A DNA stretch of 64,000 nt from Stentor coeruleus. Taxonomy: Eukaryota; Ciliophora; Heterotrichea; Heterotrichida; Stentoridae. The notes under the pieces are model-generated. The model did not search any database. It was not told the origin of the DNA and worked only from the letters and a program-made list of their open reading frames with translations. The stretch lies in contig MPUH01000106.1 in the NCBI GenBank assembly GCA_001970955.1, forward strand, positions 42,526 through 106,525. Reading direction: 5' to 3'. The position numbers and the translations under genes are program-made. This document shows, piece by piece, positions 45,887-55,892 of the stretch; within the stretch, counting starts at the first letter, position 1, and the number at the start of each line of letters is the position of its first letter.

Positions 45887-46561
45887 ATGGATTCAATGAG
45901 ATCTACTGTAGACATGCCAAATTGTATCACATCTGAAGAGGGTAAAAAAATGCGTGCTGACTTTGATAAATACCTAAATAACTTCGCAGTACAAGTAGAC
46001 GAACTTAGAAAGCAAAATAAAGTACTTTATGAAAGATTTGAAACAGAAGCCTTCCGTAACGATGCCCTTCGTAATTCAATCAACTCTGCCAAAAACCAAA
46101 ACACCCTTCTTATCGCAGAAATTGAAAAGAAATCCTCTCAATTATTATCTCTTGAGTCCCAAATGCAAAATGAAATTAACATTCCAGAATCATTTTCAAA
46201 TCTAGTCTATTCTATTTCAAATCCTCAAGACCTATCACCTGATCAACTACGTAAATTTTCCATGGAACTTATTTCTTATCTAGGAAAACTTGAGATCAGC
46301 ACAACTTTACTAGAAACTCAGAATGAACTTTTAAGTAAAAAAGTTGATGAACTTAATACGAAAATTAATACTGAAATGAAATGTGTGAATTGTGGGAAAA
46401 TGTATATGCCTTCTATGAATGATAATGAGGATTGCGTATTCCACCCTGGAAAACTGAGGTATTTTTCTTGTAGAGGATGTGGGGCTGATGCATATTATCA
46501 GTGTTGTTCTAAGTGTGTGAAGTGTAGTCTGGGGTGTAAAACAGCAAAACACTGTAGCTAA
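45887..46561 (+). CDS. Coiled-coil protein with CHORD-like Cys/His C-terminus, 224 aa
   Basis: The frame opens at ATG 45842, but ATG 45887 (CAATATGG, MDSMRSTVDMP) is a better start because the 15 residues before it are hydrophobic and look like leader sequence read by chance. Residues 20-160 are coiled coil (RADFDKYLNNFAVQVDELRK, IEKKSSQLLSLESQMQNEI). Residues 165-224 hold at least ten Cys and His: CVNCGKMYMP, CVFHPGKLRYFSCRGCGADA, YYQCCSKCVKCSLGC, KHC. The FHPGKLR...CC...C..GC order resembles CHORD-type zinc modules but is not identical. Such proteins in protists are of unknown function. Coordinates 45842-46561 apply if the upstream ATG is used. Confidence 0.7.
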   Translation: MDSMRSTVDMPNCITSEEGKKMRADFDKYLNNFAVQVDELRKQNKVLYERFETEAFRNDALRNSINSAKNQNTLLIAEIEKKSSQLLSLESQMQNEINIPESFSNLVYSISNPQDLSPDQLRKFSMELISYLGKLEISTTLLETQNELLSKKVDELNTKINTEMKCVNCGKMYMPSMNDNEDCVFHPGKLRYFSCRGCGADAYYQCCSKCVKCSLGCKTAKHCS

Positions 46562-46733
46562 GGAAGATTTTGCATAGTTATTATAAATTTTAGCTAATTT
46601 GTTGAGTTTTTATGTTTTTTTAAAGATAAAAAGTGAGGGTTATGATTTTATGAAAAAATTGAGGTTTATATTTGGATATATGCTATGATGAAAGTCATAA
46701 GAAAAGTATTAGCTTTAAATCTTTATGAGCAAG

Positions 46734-47543
46734 CTACTCTTCTAGTAATTCTTCTGATGGGACTTCAAAAAGCTCAGAAGGAATATTCAAAGGCTTGATT
46801 GTCGAGTGCTCAAGCTCATTTTCTCTTAAAAAATAGCTTATTGGTAGTAGGACATCTTCATAATATTGAAACTCGTTATGAGTCATATTTTCTGGTATAT
46901 GGACAGTAATTTTCCCAGAGCACACACTAGCAAGTTTATAACTATGCTTACAAGAGATAAGAGTATCTTTCTGTCCATGAATAAACATTGTAGGACATTT
47001 CACTTTGCTCATGTACTCAATGTTTTTAAATTGATCTTTGATAAAATACTGTAGAAGTCCTCCAAAAACTCCTCTAACAGCTTTTCTTATTGAAGTATAT
47101 GCAGAGAGCAATATCAAAGCTCCTGCTCCTTGAGTGGCCAGCCAAGAGGCTGGCCCAGTACCAATAGACCTCCCTACAATGATTAAATCTTTAACATCTA
47201 GTTTAAGACGGCGCCTTAATAGCTTGTAAACAACTAATCCATCAGTAAGTATTGAATTTGTACTCGCCTCACCTTTATAAATACCATAGCCAGGGTATTC
47301 AGGAGCAATAACGTTTACATCAAGCACACATCGCATGAGATCTAAGAAAACATATATTCTGCCTAAGTCTTCTGCGTTGGCATGGAAGTATAAAAATGTT
47401 TTTGGAGAGCCTCCTTTGCTTTCTAGAAATAAGCATGGGATTTTAGTATTTTTGATTCCTGGAACCCAGATTATTTCTTTTTTAAATGATGTGAGTGTAT
47501 AAGATGGCTCAGGGGCTCTATATAAAAATAGGTTAAGTTCCAT
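46734..47543 (-). CDS. ABHD17/Bem46-like alpha/beta hydrolase, 269 aa
   Basis: ATG 47543. The family contains depalmitoylating serine hydrolases at membranes. The fold is complete: FLYFHANAEDLGRI (oxyanion-hole strand, residues 50-63), APEYPGYGIYKGEASTNSIL (80-99), the nucleophile elbow GRSIGTG with Ser126, HGQKDTLIS with Asp193 and MTHNEF with His222. The triad Ser126-Asp193-His222 is intact. The Cys-rich palmitoylated N-terminus of animal ABHD17 is absent, so membrane attachment may differ. The start is 220 bp from the 3' end of the giant VWA gene on the same strand. Confidence 0.88.
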   Translation of the reverse strand: MELNLFLYRAPEPSYTLTSFKKEIIWVPGIKNTKIPCLFLESKGGSPKTFLYFHANAEDLGRIYVFLDLMRCVLDVNVIAPEYPGYGIYKGEASTNSILTDGLVVYKLLRRRLKLDVKDLIIVGRSIGTGPASWLATQGAGALILLSAYTSIRKAVRGVFGGLLQYFIKDQFKNIEYMSKVKCPTMFIHGQKDTLISCKHSYKLASVCSGKITVHIPENMTHNEFQYYEDVLLPISYFLRENELEHSTIKPLNIPSELFEVPSEELLEE

Positions 47544-47763
47544 TATCGCCTTTTTATGATTATTATAATAAGCCTCATGATTATTTTATAAGGCTTGCGT
47601 ATAATTTTTGTTCAACGCTTATATGACGCATTGCTTTTGAATTATGTTTTTTAATATTGAATGGATTAAGGGTAATTAGCAAATTTATTATTAGCCTAAG
47701 TTAATCTAAGGTTGTGTCCTACCTCTAAATCTAAAAAATCCTCTTCCAGATCTTCCATTTCGA

Positions 47764-50700
47764 TTAATTACTTGTTCCACCTATAGGATTTTCTCTAATT
47801 CTTCCACCTCCTCTTATATTTCTTCCTCTACTTGATCTTGTGTTTCTTCTTCTTCTTCCTCTTCCTACTCTACTTCCTGTTTTACTTACCGATTCTGGTT
47901 TCTTAGCTGTCGGGTCTTTTCCTTCCCAATGTCTCTGATCTTTAACATTTTTCCTTGGTTTCGAATAAGCAACAAATTTCCCTTCAAATCTTGCATAAAA
48001 ATGTTCAAAATATTCATGCATATGTGGAAACGCTTCTTGCCATTTTTCCTTTCCTCCTATATCTTTATGTAGCAGCCAAAACTTGTGAACTTTTTGTTTG
48101 TTAGGCATCCACGTGATAAAAGATGAAGAGTTTTGAGTATCACTAAATATAAGCTTTAAAGATTGGTAGTGGCCATGAGTAAGCATTTGAACCTTTTCAA
48201 GCACATAAGGAAGTTCAGCTTTATGAAGGGTTTGGAAAAATAGTGGGAAGGACTTTGAACCTTGACGTAGACCATATAAACATCCGGCAGCTTCTTCAAG
48301 ATCAGAAGTTTCTGCGAATATTTTTAAAGCTTCTATTCTTTGGCTTAAAAGGATTTCAGTCTTGATATTGCTCCTTTTTCTAGCAACTTTTTGATTTAGT
48401 AACTTTTGATATAGTTTCTGAATGAATTCTATGCATTCCTGGGCTTCAAATCCTTTGGTGAAATTGTTATTTCTTACTTCTAACTGTATACTTTTATTAT
48501 GCCCTAATGCCTGAATTATAAAAGCAAGCTTCTGCTCAGGCTCTACTAATCCTAAATCTTCATACGTATTTATATGTAGGCCAATTTCAATCAAATATTC
48601 AAGAACATTACTTGAACAGTGATTTTTTATCAAATAACCTAATGTATGAAGTAATGATTGAGCCTTATTGCTTAGCGCTGTAATCCTTTCATTAAATATC
48701 AAAACATTATCATCATGCTTAGATTCAATTATTGTTTCTGATTCAGTCTGCTGAACTTTAGATTTTTTATATTTATCTATAAATGAAGTTTTATCCTCAA
48801 GCAACTCAGCTCTTATCTGTTCAGCATAAATATCAGCATTAATCTCCAAGCATGCCTCAGCAATGCTTTCAACTCCTAACTTTCCATTGTAAGGGTAATA
48901 TCTTTTTAATTCATTTATTATAATAGAAACAAAAAGTGATTTGATATCAAGAAAATCTCCACATCTATAAGCTGAAAATACTTTAGCGAGTATTTCTCCA
49001 CAGTTGGTATAATTATAACTATAAATAGGATCTGTTATATAATTTTTAACAAAGTTTTGAACATCTGGTAAGATTTCAGTTCTATGATCTTTATATATTA
49101 AATCGCAAGTTTCTCTTAAAATTCCAATAATTAAAGGATCAGATTGAATTCTAATAGTAGCAGCATATATGTTAAAAGGAAGCGTGACAATTTGAGTATT
49201 GTCAAGTACTGATTTTTGAGCTCTAGCATTGTAATAAGGATTAGCAAGAAGGCTGGCTTTTTTTGCTGCAAATTGTGGATTGTCTATATAGAGAGATAAA
49301 ACACTGTTGATGCTCTCTTCAGAATACCCATAGACTAGAAGGCTATTATTTGTTTGAATATTTCTTGATCCTTTTCCTCTGTTACCCCGACCTGATTTAT
49401 TATTTCTTGTTCCTCTATTTACTTTGTTTCCTCTGCCTCCTCTATTTCCTCTTGCTCCACGTGCTACCCTTCCTCTACCTCTTCCTGGAGGTTGATGCTT
49501 TTTTTCAGGCTTCCCTTCCAAGTGTCTTGGGTCTTTAACATTCTTTCTTGGATGAGAATACGCTACAAAATTCCCACCAGTTCTTAAATACAGATGCTCG
49601 AGATACTCAGCTTTTAACGGGAAAGCTTCAATCCACTGTTCTTTTGATATAAAATCCTTATATAAAGTCCACATTTTGTAAACTTTCTTGTTGCTAAGTC
49701 TCCATAATATAAAATTTGTGGAACTTGGCATTTTATCGAAAATCAACTTGACCCCTTGGTATTGGCCTAAAGATAGCATTTTGAGCTTTTCATATAAATG
49801 TGGGATGTCACGAGCTTCTATCGATTTGTAGTATAATGGGAAAATTTTGTCTCCTTGTTTAAGGCCATAGACGCAACCTGCCGCTTCTTCAAGATCGTTT
49901 GTTAATGAGAATATTGCAGCTTTTTTTTGGCCTTCATTTGATGAAAGCTCTGATAAAAGCTTAGACTTAAAAGCCATAACTTCTTTTGCTAGGGATCTTG
50001 CATGTAAAAACCTTATAAATTTTAAAGAGTCTTCTTGAGTAAAAGAAAGACTATACAACCCTGCATCAACAGCTTCTTTATAGTCTTTTTTATGACCTAA
50101 TGATTGAAGTATAAATGAAAGCTTTTGTTCTGGCTCAATTATAAATAAGTCTTCGAATGTTTTTAAGGGGAAGTCAAGTTCCTTGAAAAGCTGTGTAAAT
50201 GTGTACAAAGAATCGCCTTGCATAAAAGCTGAATTTAAATTTTCTATAACATTTGTAACTTCTTCGCTAAGTTTTTCGATTCTGCCTTCGAATTTGTAGA
50301 CTTCTTCAAGTTGATCTTGCTCCTTTTTATCTTCATTTTTAGCTTTCTCCTTTTCTTCCCCAGTACGTCCGCTTTCTTGAGATTTGCTATCATTTTTCTT
50401 AACTTGGGTCTTCATAAGAACTTGCTGTTCCTTTTTTTTCTCTTCTGTCATCTCAGGACTTTCAAGTTTTTTCTTCAACGCTTCTTTAAACTTTTGTGCA
50501 TAAGACTCTTCTCCTTTCATAAGATTTTCTTTTATTGCTTCATAATGAGGCACTAGATCTATTTTTAAGAATTTTATAGCAAGTTCTGTTATTTTTAGAA
50601 TAGGAACATAAGGGTAATTCATTCTAATTTCTTCCTCAAGTATATGAGGGAGGATGTGCTTATATTCAGTAATGTCTTTATTTCTTACTGCTGAAGCCAG

Positions 50701-52617
50701 CCAAGCCAGCGCAACCGAGTTATTTTTTATTTCTACTCGGTACATTGGATCAACTAAATAAGATTCAAGCATTTTGAAAAGAACTGGCAAGATTTTGTCT
50801 TTGTTTTCTCTATAGATTTGATCGCAAGTATTTCTTATTAATTCTATTAGAAGTTCAGAATCTTGTTCTAAAGCTTTTACATATATTAAATATGGTAAAA
50901 CTAATAGTTGCTCTTTATTAAACCCAAAGATATCAACAGTTGTATTATAGCCTATCATTTGATTTATTCGAAGACTTGATATTTTCCAGTGATCTTCATT
51001 TATATATAATGGAATTATGCCATTTACTATTTCATCGGAGAGTCCTGGGATTAAGTCACTTGCTTTTGGAGGAATTGAGCCGTGAACATAGCTTCTTTCT
51101 CCTTGGATGATTTGCCCGGCTTTAGTTTCAAAAAATTTTGACTTTAAAAAGTTGTCATGTGATACCAAAAGGCTATTAACATTTTTTATTTTAATATCGT
51201 ATGGGTTACCAAGAAGGTTTTGGGGCCTTTCAACTTGAAGAGTTGCACAAAGACAATCTCCTTGAGATAGAAGCTCAAGCCAGGTCTTTGAACTCAAAGC
51301 GCATTTTAAATTTCTTGTAGCTAAATAAGCTGAATATTTATCTTCTAGAACTTTAGCATCGATTTCTTTAGCAATTTCATCAACTTTATCATCAGTTTCA
51401 AACAGAATTCTAAAATTATCTCCAGCTTCTTTTGCAATCTTTTTTTCTAAATTCCTATCCAAAAACAGCTTATTGGCCATCCCATTCAAATTTGCAAATA
51501 GTAGATTATCCATATAATTAGCACTTACAATGCTTTTGTAGGTACTAATAAGGGCATTTGTCCCTGAAAAAAATCTTACAAGTTGCATTCTCTTATAAGG
51601 TCTCAATTCTGAGCATTCTTGCAATAGCCCTTCAAGTCTTCTTTCAGCTTCATTAATAATCTCATTTAGTTGGCTAAGTTTTTCCAAAGCTCCATCTAAT
51701 CCTTTATCTAATGATGTTAGTATTTTTGAAGCAATAAAAGCTGTAACCAAATGGACAATATCTTCAACACTTCGAAAATCAGCTCTTACAGGTTCAAGTT
51801 CAAAGGTTTCAACTTGGCCTGATTGATGAATTTCAACTTTACAATCTTCAATGTCATTTTCAGAAAGGTAAACTAAAGCCTTTTTCTTTGTCCCTTCAGA
51901 TTCTAATATTACTCTGTATGCCACATTATCGATACCTAAGAACTTAGCCCAAGTGCCTCCCTCATAAGCTAAGTTGTAGATATTATTAACAGCAACTGGA
52001 ATTCTACCACCTTCAGCAACATATTGAAAAGTTCCTGGCCTTGTTCCACTTTGAGACATTTTTGTTAAAAGATTTGCATCATGATTCGAAGAAAATCCGA
52101 TACAATGAATAGCTAAAGATACACCGTTCAGTTCATTGTAAGTTTTTTGATTTTCCATAATTTGATCTAAAGTCTTTCCCCTTACTGCAAAGTCTTGCCC
52201 ATCAGTGAGCCAAACAATGAATACATTTTTGAGGTTTTTATCTTGAATCATTTGCCTCATAGCTTCGATTACACAAGAAAAATTAGTTCCACCACTAGCG
52301 TCTATGTTTCTAATCTCATCAATAAGAGTATCATATCCTTCAGTTTCTGAGTGATACTCTTCATATTGCCCATTAAATGGATATATTGACACAGGTACGT
52401 CTGCATTTCTAAACTTTGTTACTAAACTTTCAGCGGCTCCTTTTGCGTCATATATTGGGCATCCATCCATTGACCCACTTTTATCTATAGCAAACATAGC
52501 GTAGAGTTGGTCTGATTCTGACTCAGTTTGATTACCAGTTAGTGTTGGTAACTCAAATCTTAATGCCACCATTTCACCAACAATTTGGATTAGTTCTGCT
52601 TCAATCTTAGCTAGCAT
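47764..52617 (-). CDS. Giant VWA protein with duplicated C-terminal modules and RGG tails, 1617 aa
   Basis: ATG 52617, no intron needed. Residues 38-215 are a von Willebrand A domain with an intact MIDAS: DKSGS (45-49), the GGTNFS Thr loop near 111 and LTDGQD. A coiled/helical part follows. From about residue 510 the sequence consists of two related units of 500-580 residues (about 510-1090 and 1095-1617). Each has a helical first half (e.g. LIRNTCDQIYRENKDKILPV and ILRETCDLIYKDHRTEILPD), a conserved LEEAAGC(V/L)YGL module (from about 907 and 1436), FVAYS-x-PRKNVKD, and an Arg/Gly-rich end (RGG-like, about 1040-1090 and 1575-1617). The RGG tails suggest RNA binding and methylation by PRMTs. 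The family is not recognised. A truncated VWA relic lies just upstream at 53070-53362. Confidence 0.82.
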   Translation of the reverse strand: MLAKIEAELIQIVGEMVALRFELPTLTGNQTESESDQLYAMFAIDKSGSMDGCPIYDAKGAAESLVTKFRNADVPVSIYPFNGQYEEYHSETEGYDTLIDEIRNIDASGGTNFSCVIEAMRQMIQDKNLKNVFIVWLTDGQDFAVRGKTLDQIMENQKTYNELNGVSLAIHCIGFSSNHDANLLTKMSQSGTRPGTFQYVAEGGRIPVAVNNIYNLAYEGGTWAKFLGIDNVAYRVILESEGTKKKALVYLSENDIEDCKVEIHQSGQVETFELEPVRADFRSVEDIVHLVTAFIASKILTSLDKGLDGALEKLSQLNEIINEAERRLEGLLQECSELRPYKRMQLVRFFSGTNALISTYKSIVSANYMDNLLFANLNGMANKLFLDRNLEKKIAKEAGDNFRILFETDDKVDEIAKEIDAKVLEDKYSAYLATRNLKCALSSKTWLELLSQGDCLCATLQVERPQNLLGNPYDIKIKNVNSLLVSHDNFLKSKFFETKAGQIIQGERSYVHGSIPPKASDLIPGLSDEIVNGIIPLYINEDHWKISSLRINQMIGYNTTVDIFGFNKEQLLVLPYLIYVKALEQDSELLIELIRNTCDQIYRENKDKILPVLFKMLESYLVDPMYRVEIKNNSVALAWLASAVRNKDITEYKHILPHILEEEIRMNYPYVPILKITELAIKFLKIDLVPHYEAIKENLMKGEESYAQKFKEALKKKLESPEMTEEKKKEQQVLMKTQVKKNDSKSQESGRTGEEKEKAKNEDKKEQDQLEEVYKFEGRIEKLSEEVTNVIENLNSAFMQGDSLYTFTQLFKELDFPLKTFEDLFIIEPEQKLSFILQSLGHKKDYKEAVDAGLYSLSFTQEDSLKFIRFLHARSLAKEVMAFKSKLLSELSSNEGQKKAAIFSLTNDLEEAAGCVYGLKQGDKIFPLYYKSIEARDIPHLYEKLKMLSLGQYQGVKLIFDKMPSSTNFILWRLSNKKVYKMWTLYKDFISKEQWIEAFPLKAEYLEHLYLRTGGNFVAYSHPRKNVKDPRHLEGKPEKKHQPPGRGRGRVARGARGNRGGRGNKVNRGTRNNKSGRGNRGKGSRNIQTNNSLLVYGYSEESINSVLSLYIDNPQFAAKKASLLANPYYNARAQKSVLDNTQIVTLPFNIYAATIRIQSDPLIIGILRETCDLIYKDHRTEILPDVQNFVKNYITDPIYSYNYTNCGEILAKVFSAYRCGDFLDIKSLFVSIIINELKRYYPYNGKLGVESIAEACLEINADIYAEQIRAELLEDKTSFIDKYKKSKVQQTESETIIESKHDDNVLIFNERITALSNKAQSLLHTLGYLIKNHCSSNVLEYLIEIGLHINTYEDLGLVEPEQKLAFIIQALGHNKSIQLEVRNNNFTKGFEAQECIEFIQKLYQKLLNQKVARKRSNIKTEILLSQRIEALKIFAETSDLEEAAGCLYGLRQGSKSFPLFFQTLHKAELPYVLEKVQMLTHGHYQSLKLIFSDTQNSSSFITWMPNKQKVHKFWLLHKDIGGKEKWQEAFPHMHEYFEHFYARFEGKFVAYSKPRKNVKDQRHWEGKDPTAKKPESVSKTGSRVGRGRRRRNTRSSRGRNIRGGGRIRENPIGGTSN

Positions 52618-53069
52618 TTATATGAATTAGAAATAGTTCGAAGTCAGTTAAATTAAATTTATTTGCTACTTTAAGCTATAATTGAAATAAACTAAGATAT
52701 AAGAATCCATATATTTTTGGCTAGTCCAATCTACTTAAGATTTTTATGGAGTATAAATAATATTTAGATTTTAATTTTCTTTAAAAACAAATCTTATCGT
52801 ATCAGACAAGATTTTTTCTATTGATCCTAGCACTCTTATATTTTCTCTTTCATCTCAGCACATGATTAGTTAGAAATCTGTAAAAAATATTTAGTGTTAG
52901 ATTATCTAACATTTTTGGAATTTAATCTATTTTCTGTACCTGAAAATTTAGTTTTGAATTTCATATATAAAAAGAATTTCCTAATGCATATGCTTTTAAG
53001 TCCCTTACCTTCAATTATTTGCTTCAATGCGTTATGAAATTGCGAGTATTATTTACATAAACGGCTTAA
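52618..53069. other. Spacer upstream of the VWA gene
   Basis: About 450 bp between the giant VWA gene start and the VWA relic. AT-rich, with no frame or repeat recognised; it should contain the promoter of the VWA gene. Confidence 0.45.
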
Positions 53070-53362
53070 TTAACTAGACCAATTTACTACACCCTTCAGT
53101 TTCAGAACGATGCTCTTTATGCTCTGAGTTAAATGGATAGACAACGCATAAGATGCCATCATTTCTTAATTTGATCATTAAACTCTCAGCTGAATATTTG
53201 CATCATCAATTGGTTTACCGCACATTGACCTACTCTTATTTAAAACAAGCATAGCATAAAGACTTGATTCGATTTCAGTTTCTTCAGTCAATGCTGGCAA
53301 CATGAACCTTAAAATCACCAACTATATGGATTAATTCTGCTCTGATATTGACTAATGTTTTT
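53070..53362 (-). pseudogene. Truncated relic of a VWA paralogue
   Basis: The minus strand mirrors the first 100 codons of the 1617-aa gene: VNIRAELIHIVGDF (AKIEAELIQIVGEM), a frameshift, then ALTEETEIESSLYAMLVLNKSR, where the MIDAS DKSGS has become NKSRS, then MCGKPIDDAN (MDGCPIYDAK). Further downstream frames change and stops follow. The similarity stops before the domain is complete. It is a tandem duplicate of the 5' end of the neighbouring gene or a remnant of a full paralogue. Confidence 0.7.
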
Positions 53363-53457
53363 AATAATGTATTTAGCTTAACTTTATATCTATTATAAAA
53401 CAAAAAGAATTTTATATCATGATTTATTATATTAAATCAAAGCACTTAGTATGATTA

Positions 53458-53889
53458 TTATTTTGTATACAAGTAATGGATATGAAGTTTAGGTTCTATG
53501 GCTTCTAAGTCTACAAAAAACTTATTTGGAAATGATGGGAGGATTTTCGGTGCAGACTGCAAGTACGATTTAGGTGATGGGGTATTACGAGCTCTTTGTG
53601 TTTTTTCCAAAGGTATCAAGTGCCTATCTAAAGTCAATCTATTCTTTTCATGTTTTCCTAAACTATTTTCTTTGCTATCACTTATACTCAATAGCGACTT
53701 GGATTTAGTTCCGTTCAAATCCAATCGGACGGAAATGTTCCGAATTGTCGAAAAACGAGCTTCAGGCATAGGAACAGGCCTTAATGGGACTTGAAATCTT
53801 CTAGGAAATTTTTCATAGCTTCCTGTATTTTTCTTTATCCGACCTTCTTTTAGTAATTTTTCAATTGGGTCATTTTTGAATTTATCCAT
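53458..53889 (-). CDS. Small basic hypothetical protein, 143 aa
   Basis: ATG 53889, intact to a stop at 53458. The protein is rich in Lys, Arg, Ser and Pro (EKFPRRFQVPLRPVPMPEAR, GTKSKSLLSISDSKENS) with no evident domain. Pro-rich basic proteins of this size are common among ciliate cortical and axonemal proteins, but that is only analogy. No family is recognised. The opposite-strand frame 53498-53794 is its shadow. Confidence 0.6.
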   Translation of the reverse strand: MDKFKNDPIEKLLKEGRIKKNTGSYEKFPRRFQVPLRPVPMPEARFSTIRNISVRLDLNGTKSKSLLSISDSKENSLGKHEKNRLTLDRHLIPLEKTQRARNTPSPKSYLQSAPKILPSFPNKFFVDLEAIEPKLHIHYLYTK

Positions 53890-54010
53890 TTACAACTAAC
53901 TTAATGTTATAACTAAATATCGATAGCATGCTGAAAAAAAAATTATTTTAGAGAAAGCGAAGTTTTTGGTCTTGTAGTGAAGAAAATTAACTAGTTGAAT
54001 TTTTAAATAA

Positions 54011-55051
54011 ATGGTTAAATTGTTCTTAGCCCTGCTTGTTACTCTAGTATTTGGTAAAGATGACTCGACTAGAAACAAAGCTGAGGAACTAAGAAAATTG
54101 TCGAATAGTCATGGTGGAGTGATATCTCATACTACTTCATCATTTGTTGACTATGTTATCGAGTAGTCCCGCCCATAAAACCTTATCATTCTCTTTACTA
54201 CAACCCCAGAGAAATATAAGTGTATGACCTGTGAATAAATACAAAGATACTTCTACCAAGTAGCATATTCCTACAAAGAGTCAGGATGAACTGCCATCAG
54301 TCTCTGATTCAGGACAAAAGTCTCGAGCAATTTTCTTTAGCATTTTAGAATATGGTCCTGAAACTCATAGCATTTATCAAAAATTCGGATTTGTCTTTGT
54401 ACCCAGCATCCTCGTCACAAGCCCTCGTTCAGTCTTGGACGAAGGGTCAAAGTTTTAAATCCACAAAGAAGACATCTGGGAATTCAATATGGGTAGTGAG
54501 ATTTTTGCTCAAAAAATTGCAGACTTTATTAACAGCCGAGTAGGTAAGAATATTGAAATCAAGACTTCAACAATTGAGGCTTTAGCTTCATTAATCTATA
54601 TTTTGGTTGCTTTAGGTTTACTTTGCTATATAGCATATTCTTTAAGAAGATTTTTGCTTTTACCTTTTGTCTGGTGAGTCGCTGGGATGACTGTTTATGT
54701 CATTTGCATGGCTGGTGCAGTTTATGATATCATCATGGAGTACCTTGGATTGGAACTAATAATAAAGGAGAGGCAAAGTTTATTAATTCATGTCAAAGAA
54801 GCCAATATGGGTTTGAAGGATTTCTTATGAGCTTTATTATTAGTCTTGCTAGGATTTCAATTATTGAATCGAATATGGTAGCTAAGATAAACAATGTGTG
54901 GAATATGAGGCTTGTTGGGACAATATGTGTGACTATGCTTTTATATTGCATTTTTAAAGTTTTATGTGTTTATAGGGTGAAAGCATCGTGGTACAGTCCA
55001 AACATGCAACCTCCAGGACATTATATTAAAGGACCACTTATAAGAGACTAA
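54011..55051 (+). pseudogene. OST3/OST6 (TUSC3/MagT1-type) oligosaccharyltransferase subunit pseudogene
   Basis: ATG 54011 starts a signal peptide (KLFLALLVTLVFG). LSNSHGGVI then SRP-stop-NLIILFTTT and the thioredoxin-like KCMTCE-stop-IQRYFYQVAYSYKES follow, with the CxxC pair. Later pieces are FGFVFVPSI, EDIWEFNMGSEIFAQKIADF, a transmembrane segment (LASLIYILVALGLLCYIAYS), the GMTVYVICMAGAVYDIIM segment and the C-terminal membrane segments with FEGFLMSFII. It is broken by TAG, two TAAs, a frameshift with TGA near 54290, TAA near 54455, TGA near 54677 and another frameshift near 54790. No intron repairs these. The order and topology match the family throughout. Confidence 0.75.
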
Positions 55052-55539
55052 GGAAACAGTTTTTAGAGTATAAGCATGCTTGTTTTTTGAATATTAGATA
55101 ATCAGAATGAGTAATATGGAGAGATACTGGAAATGAGTATTTTTATACCAAAATGCTAAATGAATGTTCGTTTTGATATAGTCAAAGAATTCAAATTAGT
55201 TTTAAAAATAGTATCGAAAGTCTGAGTGCTATCTAATGCTTCAATCAAAAATTCTACAATTCCTTCACGACAAGGGCATTGAAAACTATCTCCTACACAA
55301 CTTAGTCATTGAATTCCAATATATAAACCAATTTATATTCCACTGTGGGAATATTAGGGATAGCAACTCTAGTAGCTATTTAACTACTACAAATTTATTT
55401 TTATCCATTTAGAATCTAATGTATAATTATTCGGCACGAAGCATGTAGTACAAAGAATAAAGAACATCTGTATTATCAATAATATCTATATAGTTCATGC
55501 TTGTGGTGGGTTCCTAAAAATTGAGACTTTATCAACAGA
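55052..55539. other. Intergenic, nothing recognised
   Basis: About 490 bp of AT-rich DNA with closed frames between the OST3-like pseudogene and the next relic. Confidence 0.45.
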
Positions 55540-55873
55540 ATGACGCTTTAAAGTTCGCAAAATTCAAAGTCAAAGAACGAGAAAATAATTGAAACAATAA
55601 GATAAAATTCTAATCATAGTGAGCCTAGTAGTCCTGAATCTTTAGAAAGGACTTTATCCTGAAGCTACTTTCGACACAGAGGATTGGTGTTTATCACTAA
55701 TATCGAGTCCTAAGATTTTAACAATATCGATTACGAAGAAAAGTGCAGGACCTTTAATTGACAAGAGTACTAAAGATTTAACAGCTGTAAAGGTGCAGCT
55801 GATTAATAGTATTTACGTAAATTACAATAAAGAATTTTTTACACAAATTCTGGTATTTATGAATTTACCATGA
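55540..55873 (+). pseudogene. Short gene relic
   Basis: From ATG 55540 one frame gives MTL-stop-SSQNSKSKNEKIIETIR, then SEPSSPESLERTL, and after a shift ATFDTEDWCLSLISSPKILT and KKSAGPLIDKSTKDLTAVKV up to TGA 55871-55873. Two in-frame stops and a frameshift, with no 15-nt intron fitting. The Ser/Pro-rich start and hydrophobic end look like coding sequence. Family unknown. Confidence 0.35.
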
Positions 55874-55892
55874 TACCTGAAGTAGAATTAAA

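Noticed and set aside
49350-50556. Plus-strand Leu/Phe-rich frames that look like membrane proteins
   Set aside because: They are antisense to the RGG and Lys/Glu-rich parts of the VWA gene, which create long hydrophobic shadows.
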